53,593 nt of DNA from Gammaproteobacteria bacterium. Lineage in GTDB: Bacteria > Pseudomonadota > Gammaproteobacteria > Chromatiales > Chromatiaceae. The notes beneath the pieces are model-generated. The model was not told the origin of the DNA. It did no database searches and saw nothing but the letters and a program-made list of their open reading frames with translations. The translations under genes were made by a program, and so were the position numbers. The stretch lies in assembly GCA_030065815.1 (NCBI GenBank), contig JASJCU010000009.1, positions 1 to 53,593 of the forward strand, given 5' to 3'. Shown one piece after another: positions 27,395-35,467 of this stretch (positions are counted from its first letter, which is position 1; each line of letters starts with the position of its first letter).

Positions 27395-28904
27395 CGCGGC
27401 CGGCGTCGGCCGCCCACGTTACTCGGCCGCGGTTCGGGTCAGCACGCTGTTCGTCGCGATCGCGGTCTTTTGCCTCGCGTTCGCCGATATCGCGATCACG
27501 ACGCTCGATCCGTGGTCGGAGATGCAGCGCATGCTGCTCGGTGTCGTCACGCCCGACTTCTTCGCCGTCGAGGCGATCGGCACCGCGGTCGTGCAGACCA
27601 TCTCGTTCGCGCTGGTCGGCGTCGCGCTGGCGGCTTTCTTCGGCATCATCCTGGCACAGTTCTTCCACATCGGGCCGGTGCGCTGGGCCTGCGCCATCGC
27701 ACGCTCGATCCACGAGCTGTTCTGGGCGCTGATCTTCCTGCAGATGTTCGGCCTGTCGCCGCTGACCGGCGTGCTCGCGATCGCGATCCCGTATGCCGGC
27801 ATCTGCGCCAAGGTCTACGCCGAGACGCTCGACGAGACCCCGGCCGCGGCATTGAACGCGCTGCCGGCCGGCGTATCGACGATCTCGGCATTCTTCTTCG
27901 TACGCCTGCCCGACGCCTGGGCGCACATCAAGAACTACACGCTGTACCGCTTCGAATGCGGTCTGCGCTCGAGCGCCGTGCTCGGCTTCGTCGGCCTGCC
28001 GACCCTCGGCTATTACCTGCAGACCGCGTTCAGCGAGGGCAACTACTCCGAGGCCGCGGCGCAGCTGATCATGTTCTATGTAATCATCGCGTCGCTGCGG
28101 TTGTGGATGAAGCCGAAGCTGGTCGGGCTGTACCTGCTGGTCGCGCCGTTCCTGCTCGGCGGCGCGTCGCAGATCCGCTGGGACAACGTGGTCCGCTTCG
28201 TGACCGAAGACATCGTGCCGGCGCCGCTGCGCAACGCCGACCTGCTCGACCCGCAGGCCTGGTCGGCGTTCGGTGACTGGCTGATGATGATGCTCGGCGA
28301 CCAGGCGCTGCCGGGGATCGTCGCGACCGTCGTGCTGACGCAGATCGCGCTGGTCGCGACGGCCTTCCTGACGCTGGCCTTCTTCCCGCTGATCTCGACC
28401 AAGTTCTTCGGCCGCTTCGGTCGCGGTGTCGGCCACCTGTTCCTCGTCGTCATGCGCTCGACGCCGGAGTTCATCCTGGTCTACATCTTCCTGCAGCTGT
28501 GGGGGCCGTCGATGCTGCCGGCGATCGTCGCGCTGGCGCTGCACAACGGCGCGATCATCGGCCACCTGCTCGGCCGCTACAGCGACGAGATCCGGCTGCG
28601 TCCCGACAGCGCATCGGGCTTCAACCTGTATGCCTTCGAGGTCGTGCCGCGGATGTACGGCCAGTTTCTGGCCTACCTGTTCTACCGCTGGGAGATCATC
28701 ATGCGCGAGACCGCGATCCTCGGCGTGCTCGGCATCGCGACGCTGGGTTTCTACATCGACAGCGCGCTCGCCGACATCCGCCTCGACCGGGTCATGCTGC
28801 TGTTGCTGGTCACGGCGCTGCTGAACCTCGGCATCGACAGCCTGTCGCGGCGGATCCGTGCCGGCCTGCGGCTGAGCACGCGCATCGACAGCTGTCGCGA
28901 CTGA
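27378..28904 (+). CDS. Fused double ABC permease (PhnE-PhnE) of the selenate-type system
   Basis: 508 residues, about twice a normal PhnE. Each half carries a BPD_transp_1 domain: the first coupling region is around ELFWALIFLQMFGLSPLTG...YAETLDE (residues about 110-155), the second around MRSTPEFILVYIFLQLWGPS (about 355-375) followed by GRYSDEIRL. The two halves are not identical, so this is an old duplication and fusion that gives a complete pore in one chain. It overlaps the ATPase gene and ends the operon. The next gene is convergent 38 bases away. Confidence 0.9.
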   Translation: MKTIADAAGVGRPRYSAAVRVSTLFVAIAVFCLAFADIAITTLDPWSEMQRMLLGVVTPDFFAVEAIGTAVVQTISFALVGVALAAFFGIILAQFFHIGPVRWACAIARSIHELFWALIFLQMFGLSPLTGVLAIAIPYAGICAKVYAETLDETPAAALNALPAGVSTISAFFFVRLPDAWAHIKNYTLYRFECGLRSSAVLGFVGLPTLGYYLQTAFSEGNYSEAAAQLIMFYVIIASLRLWMKPKLVGLYLLVAPFLLGGASQIRWDNVVRFVTEDIVPAPLRNADLLDPQAWSAFGDWLMMMLGDQALPGIVATVVLTQIALVATAFLTLAFFPLISTKFFGRFGRGVGHLFLVVMRSTPEFILVYIFLQLWGPSMLPAIVALALHNGAIIGHLLGRYSDEIRLRPDSASGFNLYAFEVVPRMYGQFLAYLFYRWEIIMRETAILGVLGIATLGFYIDSALADIRLDRVMLLLLVTALLNLGIDSLSRRIRAGLRLSTRIDSCRD

Positions 28905-28942
28905 TCCGCTGCGACCGTTCGATCCGCGTGGCGGCGACGCCT

Positions 28943-31555
28943 TCAGGCCGACGGCTGGGTGACCGAGCCCGGCCCGCGCACGACCAGGCGTCCCGGCAGG
29001 CCCGGTGCCGCGCTGATCATCGACACGATCACGGTCGCGGCGTACGGGACCGCCTGGACCAGCAGCATCGCCGACCACAGGCGCACGTCGAGCAACGAGC
29101 CGTCTTCGCGCCACAACACGGCCATCGCACCCAGGCACAGCGCGACCAGGAACAGCAATTCCTCGCGTGCATCGTGCAGCGCACGGCGCAGTCCCCGCGT
29201 GCTCGCGAGCTTGGGGGTGCGGAAGAAGTCGACGCCGCGGTCGACGCAGCCGGTCAGCATCGCGCGTGCGATGACGTGCGACAGCGCCAGGCCGGCGAGC
29301 CCGGCGGCGACGCTCTCGCTGAGGCTGGCGCGGACCCGCCAGCGATACAGCACCAGCAGCTTCGACAGCTTGAATGCGAACAGCGTCAGCGGCAGGGCGA
29401 CGAACACCGGGTGCGGCGGGGCGATGCGTTCGGGTGCGAGCACCATGGCCGTCGTCCACGCGATCGCCGCGAGGTTGAACGCCAGGTTGAGCCCGTCGGC
29501 CAGCCACGGCAGCCAGCCGGCGACGAAGTGGTAGCGTTGGCCCGGCGTCAGCGCACTGCGTCGCAGCCCGAACAGCTTGGCGAAGTGCGCGCGCAGGATA
29601 CGCATCGCGCCGTATGCCCAACGGAAGCGCTGTTTCTTGAAATCGACGAAGGTGTCCGGTATCAGCCCGCGGCCGTAGCTCTTCGGGATGTACAGTGCCG
29701 AATGCCCCTGTTCGAACAGCTTCAGGCCGAGCTCGGCGTCTTCGGTGATGCACCATTCGCTCCAGCCGTCGACCGACGCCAGCGATGAGCGGCGCACCAG
29801 CGTCATCGTACCGTGTTGGATGATCGCGTCGCGCTCGTTGCGCGTGACCATGCCGATATGGAAGAAGCCGCGGTACTCGGCCTCGCACATCGCCTTGAAC
29901 AGGCTCTCGTGGCCGTCGCGGTAGTCCTGCGGGGCCTGCACGATCGTGATTTCCGGGTCGTCGAACAGCGGCGCGAGTTCGCGCAGCCACGACGGCTCGA
30001 CCTGGTAGTCGCTGTCGATGACGCCGATCACGGTGGCGCCGGGATCGGTATGGGCCAGGGCGAAGTTCAACGCGCCGGCCTTGAAGCCGTCGAGCGGTGC
30101 GACGTGGAAGAAGCGGAAACGGCCACCGAGTTCGCGGCAGTGTGCCTCGACCGGCCGCCACACGGCCGGATCCGGCGTGTTGTTGTCGACGACCAGCACC
30201 TCGAAGTCCGGGTAGTCGAGGTTGGCCAGCGCGTCGAGGGATGCGATCACCATGTCGGCCGGTTCGTTGTAGATCGGCACATGGATAGCGACCCTGGGCA
30301 GCGTGTCGACCGTGGCGCGCTCGCGCAGCGGCAGCGGCGCTTGCCGGTCGCGGCGTCGCCACAACGACTCGGCCCACTCGTGCGCCTCGGCGAGTAGCAG
30401 GACGATGATCGCCGCGGCGCTGAGCAGCAGCGCGCCGGTGACGATCAACAGGCCGAGGTTCATGTACTGCTGCGTGAAATCGTAGAGCAGCCAGACGACG
30501 AAGGTCGTCAGGCCGTATGCGATCAGCGCAAGAAAGCCGCTGCCGCCGGCCGACAGGCCCCGGCTGTCGCGCAGCAGCAACGCCAGCAGCACGATCGCCA
30601 GGCCGATGCTGATCGCGGCGAGGCTGGTCCAGTTCGGTACCGGGACGATCGGCGACACGAACGCGAACTTGGCTTCGCGTGCCGCGTCGTAGATGCCCCA
30701 GTGAGCGCCCGCCTGGCCCTCGAGCCTGCTCTTCCAGGGCTGGTCGAACGCCTCCATGACGTAGTAGACGAGTTCCTCGCGCTCGGCGGCGGCGAGGAAG
30801 CGGCGCAGGAAGCGTGCCTGGTTGGCCGGCGTCGCGACGGCGCCGTGCAGCGTGCGCCCGTGGCTCGGCCAACCGACCTCGCTGATCACGATCGGCTTGT
30901 CCGGGTAGGCCGCCTGCAGCCGTCGGTACTGCGAGAACACGTGCTCGATCGCCTGCTCGAGCGCGATGCCCTCCCAGTAGGGCAACAGGTGCACGGCGAT
31001 GAAATCGACGGCATCGACCAGTTCCGGGTGACGCAGCCACAGGTACCAGGGCTCGGCGGTACTGACCGGCACCGCGACCGCCTGCTTGACGGTATGGACA
31101 TGGCCGATCACGTCGACGACGGTCTGCTCTTCGCGGTGAATCGATTCGTTGCCGACGATCACGCGCACGACCGGGTCGGGGTTGGCCCGGTAGGTCTGTA
31201 TCAGGCGGTCCAGCTCGGCGTTGTTGAATGCCGCCTGGTCGTTGAGCCAGGCGCCCAGTGTCACGTTCAGGTCGTGGTCCGCGGCCAGCCGCGGCACCTG
31301 TGCCATCGTCGCCTGTACGGTATAGGTACGCACGCCGGCGACGTCGCCGGCGAGCAGCGCCAGATCGGCGTCGATGTCGGCGGCCGACGGGAACTCGCCG
31401 AGGCTTGGATTCATCCCGGCGCGGATCGGCGAGAACGACACCCCGTCGATCTGCGCCGGCCACGGCGGCTCCATACCCGGACGGTTGACCAGCCACCACA
31501 GCAGCAGCGTCAGCGCGCCCATCGACAGCACGATTGCCAGGCCGACGCGGTTCAT
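28943..31555 (-). CDS. NdvB-like beta-(1,3)-glucan synthase: GH17-like domain plus membrane GT2
   Basis: 870 residues from the ATG at 31555; the frame runs on upstream without gene character. One N-terminal helix (VGLAIVLSMGALTLLLWWLV) is followed by a glycoside-hydrolase-17-like domain (about residues 35-300) with the two expected acids in VIVGNESIHREEQ and VISEVGWPSHGR. More helices lead to a family-2 glycosyltransferase domain with VLVVDNNTPDP, VIDSDYQVEPSW, CITEDAELGLKLFEQG and KQRFRWAYG, then C-terminal helices. Length and layout match P. aeruginosa NdvB, which makes periplasmic cyclic beta-1,3-glucans involved in osmoadaptation and biofilm tolerance. Confidence 0.88.
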   Translation of the reverse strand: MNRVGLAIVLSMGALTLLLWWLVNRPGMEPPWPAQIDGVSFSPIRAGMNPSLGEFPSAADIDADLALLAGDVAGVRTYTVQATMAQVPRLAADHDLNVTLGAWLNDQAAFNNAELDRLIQTYRANPDPVVRVIVGNESIHREEQTVVDVIGHVHTVKQAVAVPVSTAEPWYLWLRHPELVDAVDFIAVHLLPYWEGIALEQAIEHVFSQYRRLQAAYPDKPIVISEVGWPSHGRTLHGAVATPANQARFLRRFLAAAEREELVYYVMEAFDQPWKSRLEGQAGAHWGIYDAAREAKFAFVSPIVPVPNWTSLAAISIGLAIVLLALLLRDSRGLSAGGSGFLALIAYGLTTFVVWLLYDFTQQYMNLGLLIVTGALLLSAAAIIVLLLAEAHEWAESLWRRRDRQAPLPLRERATVDTLPRVAIHVPIYNEPADMVIASLDALANLDYPDFEVLVVDNNTPDPAVWRPVEAHCRELGGRFRFFHVAPLDGFKAGALNFALAHTDPGATVIGVIDSDYQVEPSWLRELAPLFDDPEITIVQAPQDYRDGHESLFKAMCEAEYRGFFHIGMVTRNERDAIIQHGTMTLVRRSSLASVDGWSEWCITEDAELGLKLFEQGHSALYIPKSYGRGLIPDTFVDFKKQRFRWAYGAMRILRAHFAKLFGLRRSALTPGQRYHFVAGWLPWLADGLNLAFNLAAIAWTTAMVLAPERIAPPHPVFVALPLTLFAFKLSKLLVLYRWRVRASLSESVAAGLAGLALSHVIARAMLTGCVDRGVDFFRTPKLASTRGLRRALHDAREELLFLVALCLGAMAVLWREDGSLLDVRLWSAMLLVQAVPYAATVIVSMISAAPGLPGRLVVRGPGSVTQPSA

Positions 31556-32040
31556 CGGTCGGCGCCCGCGGGTGTTGACGCGGGCGCGAGCGCGTGGGAG
31601 TCGAGGCGGTCCAAGCGCGGCCCCCCCTGTTGAGCGATGCGGCCGCCGACGGCCGGCGACCGGCCTTCGCGTGCGCGACGATCGCCGCGCTGCGGCGTGG
31701 GTGCGGACCTCGGCCGGGCCCGACCAGGCGTGCACCGGCAGTCTGCGCACACTATGGCCGGCGCTGTTGCCGAACACAACAACGCCGGATGCCGCCGGGC
31801 GATTTCACGCGTCGTCTGTAGGGGAAAGCGGTCGCGGCGCCGACCCCGGGCGCCGCCGACCTGCGCCCGCGGGCCGCTGTGCTGCCGGCAGGCGCGGCTA
31901 CTGGCCGGTCGCCCGCCCGTTGCGCTATGGTCTGCAATGCACCGCCGCCCTTCGACAGTGACGCGGGCGCGCGGGTAACGGCGATGCAACGCCACGACGC
32001 GCTGCCGGGTGCGCGGCATCCGGTCGCCGGGGGTGACGCC
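31556..32040. other. Divergent intergenic region between the glucan synthase and methyltransferase 1
   Basis: About 485 bases, GC-rich, that must hold both promoters. No convincing -35/-10 pair, operator or small gene was found. An alternative start of the methyltransferase lies at 31984. Confidence 0.4.
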
Positions 32041-32676
32041 ATGTTCCAGCTCGACAACCAGTTGGCGAGGGACCGCTACCGCCGGCTGTCGCCGGGTTAC
32101 GATTCGGCGACGCGGCGCATCGAACCGGTGCGCCGGCAGGCGATCGATGCGCTGTGCCTCGAGCCGGGTCAGCGGGTCCTCGATGTCGCCTGCGGTACCG
32201 GCAAGAGTCTCGCGATGCTGCGCAACGCGGTCGGCGCCGACGGTGCCGTCGTTGGCGTGGAACAGTCGTCGGAGATGCTGAGGCTGGCGCGCCGGCGCGT
32301 TGCCGACGCGGGCTGGGACAACGTGCAACTGGTCGAGTCCAGTGTCGAGTCGGCACCGCTCGCGGGGCCGTTCGATGCCGTGCTGTTCGTCTACACGCAG
32401 GATGTCCTGCAGTCGGAGGCCGCGCTGGCGCGCATCTTCGCTGCCGTCAGGCCGGGTGCACGCGTCGCGTCCACGGGCCTGAAGCTGTTCCCGTGGTATC
32501 TCGGCATCGCCAACATCTGGTTGTTGACGGTCTCGTACTCGTATTTCACGACCTTCAGGGGACTGCGCAGACCGTGGCTGCCGCTGGCGTCCTATGTCGA
32601 GCTGCACGGCGTGCGTCCGACCTACTTCGGCAGCGGTTACGTCGTCAGCGGCGTGCGCCGCCGACCGGCGACGTAG
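32041..32676 (+). CDS. SAM-dependent methyltransferase 1 (class I), paralogue of the gene at 34627
   Basis: 211 residues from the ATG at 32041, which has GGGGGTGA upstream; an in-frame ATG at 31984 would add 19 residues with a poorer site. Class I Rossmann methyltransferase: motif I VLDVACGTGKSL (about residues 42-53), then GVEQSSEMLRLAR, and FDAVLFVYTQDVLQSEAAL. It is a clear paralogue of the enzyme at 34627: the series RVLDVA-GTG-S, LR-AVG-DG, AGW-NV, DAVLF, TTF-GL and PW is shared. Resemblance to UbiE-type enzymes is general. Substrate unknown. Convergent with the ATP-grasp gene, 36 bases apart. Confidence 0.82.
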   Translation: MFQLDNQLARDRYRRLSPGYDSATRRIEPVRRQAIDALCLEPGQRVLDVACGTGKSLAMLRNAVGADGAVVGVEQSSEMLRLARRRVADAGWDNVQLVESSVESAPLAGPFDAVLFVYTQDVLQSEAALARIFAAVRPGARVASTGLKLFPWYLGIANIWLLTVSYSYFTTFRGLRRPWLPLASYVELHGVRPTYFGSGYVVSGVRRRPAT

Positions 32677-32712
32677 ACCGCCGCGAACACCGTCGATCCG
32701 CGCGCTGCGCGC

Positions 32713-34071
32713 TCAGCGTGTGGCATTCTCGCTGCCCACGGCGGCGGGCCACGGCTCGCCGCTGTCCGCAAAGCCCGGGATCTCCGCGGCCGGTTCGACG
32801 CTCGGGGCCGACCAGCCGAGCAGGGTGCTGGCATGCTCGCAGCGCCGTTCCAGGTCCGCGGCATCCCGCCCGCCGAGGTGGACGATGCCGAAGCGATAGC
32901 TGCCCAGCCACTTGAAGTCGCGCTGGACCTGGCTGGCGAGCTTGGGGAACTGCAGCAGCAGGCCGTCGGGGTAGGCGCGATGAAAGGCGCGCTGCTGCGC
33001 CGCCGACGGCATCGCCACAATGGCAGCCGGATCGAAGCTTCGATAGACGAAGCTGGCCGCGCACGCGGCCGTCGGCGCCGCCGTCGCCACGCTGGCCGGG
33101 TCGATGCCGTGGCTCAGTGCCAGCGCCATCTCGTGCAGGTGCTTGCCGTCGACTCGTGCGTACAGGTCGGAGAACTGGGCGGCCATGCGCGGGTTGAACT
33201 CGATGACCTTGAGCCGCCCGGAATGCTCGTCGACGACGAACTCCATGTTGAAGAAGCCGTGCGTGAAGCCGATCGCGTCGAGAAAGCGTGCGGCAATCGC
33301 CTCGGCCTCGCGCTGCAGGTGCTCGGGCAGGCGGCTCGGATAGTTCCAGCGCATGAACGCATCGGTGCCGGGGTACATGATGGCATCGACGATTCCGAGG
33401 CGGCGCACATCGCCTTCGAAACAGTAGCCATCGAGGCAGTACTGGTTGCCACGCAGGTGCTCCTCGAGCATCAGGCTGTGCGCCGTGCCGGCCGCCGGCA
33501 GGCGCTTGCGGACGACCCTCTCGAACGGTTCGACCAGATGCCGGATGATCCACAGTTCGGGGCGGCTGAAGCGCGTGTGATCGTACAGCGCCTGCTTGCT
33601 GTGCATGGTTCGGGCGAGCACCGAGAACGCGGCCTTGACGGGTTTGACGAAGGTCGGATACGAAATGCCGTCGGGGATGTCGGCGTCGTAGGCCGCGTCG
33701 AGCCGGCGAAACGGGATATTGGCCTCTGGCGCGACCCGTTCGAGGACCTCGCGCGCATGCAGTTTGTGCTGACAGGCGAGCACGGCCTCGACCGGGGTTC
33801 CGGGCCAGCCCATCTGCTCCGCCACGAGCGCCGCGCACAGTGCGCCGAACTGTTCGTGATTGCTGACCACGGCGCGCGCGCCGAGCAGTCGCGCACGCCG
33901 CGCGGCGAGGCTGCTGAAGCGTTCCATGTCGAACCACGCGAGACGCGCATTGCTCGGAAAGCTGAACAAGTCGAAGCCGGCATTCAATTGCGGCCACGAA
34001 CGCGCCAGTTTGCGCAATTCGATGCGATCCCAGTCGTAACCGAACAGCACCAGGGTCTTGTCGTGCTTCAT
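32713..34071 (-). CDS. ATP-grasp ligase of unknown substrate
   Basis: 452 residues from the ATG at 34071 (GGACAGG upstream). The central ATP-grasp region covers about residues 110-340: YPTFVKPVKAAFSV (ATP-binding Lys), LMLEEHLRGNQYCLDGYC, HGFFNMEFVV and RLKVIEFNPRMAAQFSDLY with the metal-binding Glu and Asn. An N-terminal pre-ATP-grasp domain (KTLVLFGYDWDRIELR) and a C-terminal tail complete the D-Ala-D-Ala ligase/BacD-like layout. Such enzymes join a carboxylate to an amine or thiol. It lies between two paralogous methyltransferase genes. That suggests a small tailoring pathway, but the product cannot be predicted. Confidence 0.85.
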   Translation of the reverse strand: MKHDKTLVLFGYDWDRIELRKLARSWPQLNAGFDLFSFPSNARLAWFDMERFSSLAARRARLLGARAVVSNHEQFGALCAALVAEQMGWPGTPVEAVLACQHKLHAREVLERVAPEANIPFRRLDAAYDADIPDGISYPTFVKPVKAAFSVLARTMHSKQALYDHTRFSRPELWIIRHLVEPFERVVRKRLPAAGTAHSLMLEEHLRGNQYCLDGYCFEGDVRRLGIVDAIMYPGTDAFMRWNYPSRLPEHLQREAEAIAARFLDAIGFTHGFFNMEFVVDEHSGRLKVIEFNPRMAAQFSDLYARVDGKHLHEMALALSHGIDPASVATAAPTAACAASFVYRSFDPAAIVAMPSAAQQRAFHRAYPDGLLLQFPKLASQVQRDFKWLGSYRFGIVHLGGRDAADLERRCEHASTLLGWSAPSVEPAAEIPGFADSGEPWPAAVGSENATR

Positions 34072-34626
34072 GGCCTGTCCATGACAAAGGGATTGCCCGC
34101 GTTGCCTTCGCGGCGTGGCGCCGGCGCGCCGCGCCCGACGGCCGGCAGTGCCGCCCGGCGGCATACGATGCGCTTGCGTCCAGGGGTCGTGGCGCTGATC
34201 ACTGTCGGTGCGGGCTCCTGTTATTCTTGTCTGCGATGACTGGCGTGCGGGGCCAGACGCAGCCGGCAGCCTTCCCTACAGATTACCAGATCGGGGATGC
34301 AGTTCCCGGCAGACGCCTGGATCTGTAGACCGGGTCGCGACCGGTTTCTATTGCACGTGCCATGCTTTGCTCGATGCGACGGGTATCGCATGCGTCGCGG
34401 GCGATGCCGCTGCCGGCGCCGATGCGGCGCATGCCGCGCGCTGTTCGGGCACGCTGCGGCCGGCCACGGCCGGGCCCGGCGCGGCCGCCGCGAATCGCCG
34501 GCGCCGGCGCGTCCGTGCGGTTATTGTGCGCTGCCGGCGTTTACCGCAAACTCGATGTACCGGTGCAGCGGTGAGCCGGGCGACGACGGGCCCGCCGGTC
34601 GCGCCGCGTACCGTCCCGGTGAACTG
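34072..34626. other. Intergenic region between the ATP-grasp gene and methyltransferase 2
   Basis: About 555 bases between divergent genes. Open frames here have no ribosome sites and no recognisable content. A somewhat AT-richer patch lies at 34218-34235, but I cannot define promoter boxes. Confidence 0.4.
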
Positions 34627-35304
34627 ATGATGCAGAGATTCGATGCACCAAACATGCTGGATGCGCCAGACGCGGCAAGGGCCGTCGCCAAATATCGGGG
34701 TCATGCCGACGGCTACGACGCGTCGGCGCGGCGCACGATGCGGCTGCGCCGGCGCGCCATCGCCAAGCTCGCGCTGCGGCCCGGCGATCGCGTCCTCGAT
34801 GTCGCTTCCGGCACCGGTCTGAGCTTTCCGCTGCTGCGCGACGCGGTTGGCAGCGATGGCGAGGTCATCGGCATCGACATCAGCCCGGAGATGACCAGCC
34901 AGGCGCGCGAGCGTGTCAGCGCGGCTGGATGGCGTAACGTCACGGTCCTCGAATCGCCGATCGACACGGCGCCGATCCCCGCGCCGCTCGATGCCGTGCT
35001 GTTTCACTTCACGCACGATGTCGTGCGATCGCAGCGCGCGCTCCAGCGCATCTTCTCGGCGACGGCACCGAACGCCAGGATCGCGATCGCCGGCATGAAG
35101 TACGCACCGTGGTGGATGTCGCCGGTCAACGTCATCGTGCGTGCCAAGGCGCGTCCCTACATGACCACGTTCGAAGGCCTGGACAAGCCGTGGGATCGCA
35201 TGCTCCCGCACCTCTCGGAGTACGCCTGGACCACGGCACTGTTCGGCACCTGCTACCTCGGCTGGGGTCGGGTGCGCGACAGCGCGTCTGTCGGCCGCCG
35301 CTAG
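34627..35304 (+). CDS. SAM-dependent methyltransferase 2 (class I), paralogue of the gene at 32041
   Basis: 225 residues; ATGs at 34627 and 34630 are both possible. Motif I is VLDVASGTGLSFPLL (about residues 57-71), followed by GIDISPEMTSQAR and LDAVLFHFTHDVVRSQRAL. It shares most conserved positions with methyltransferase 1. It differs in the substrate-side C-terminus (KYAPWWMSPVNVIVRAKARPYMTTFEGLDKPWDR), which suggests related but distinct acceptors. It is not EgtD: the length and motifs differ from the histidine trimethyltransferase. A hairpin (35293-35320) overlaps the stop codon. Confidence 0.82.
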   Translation: MMQRFDAPNMLDAPDAARAVAKYRGHADGYDASARRTMRLRRRAIAKLALRPGDRVLDVASGTGLSFPLLRDAVGSDGEVIGIDISPEMTSQARERVSAAGWRNVTVLESPIDTAPIPAPLDAVLFHFTHDVVRSQRALQRIFSATAPNARIAIAGMKYAPWWMSPVNVIVRAKARPYMTTFEGLDKPWDRMLPHLSEYAWTTALFGTCYLGWGRVRDSASVGRR

Positions 35305-35320
35305 CGGCGCGCCGGCGGCC
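35293..35320 (+). terminator. GC hairpin at the end of methyltransferase 2
   Basis: An 8-bp perfect stem (GGCCGCCG, 35293-35300, with CGGCGGCC, 35313-35320) and a 12-base loop that includes the stop codon. No T-run follows. Confidence 0.35.
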
Positions 35321-35467
35321 GGCGGACCTAATTCAGCGTTCAACACGTGGTTTTATTCCGCTGTCGGCACGGACTCAGATCAGCGAGTCGGCGGTCTTAC
35401 GAGGACCGGGCCGCGGCTGCTTTTCTGCTAGGCTCGCGGGGCCGAGCCTGCAAACAGACCGAAAACA

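Noticed and set aside
25847-28904. Phosphonate ABC transporter (phnCDE)
   Set aside because: No C-P lyase or phosphonatase genes nearby, a fused permease, and binding-protein features of the selenate-type group; kept only as an alternative.
27030-31499. A minus-strand open frame of 1489 codons
   Set aside because: It is antisense to the selenate-type ABC genes and runs in the wrong frame through the NdvB-like gene. Its translation is Arg/Gly-rich without domains; it results from high GC content.
34627-35304. EgtD-like histidine methyltransferase supplying hercynine
   Set aside because: 225 residues and general class I motifs only; EgtD is about 320 residues with a different C-terminal histidine-binding part.
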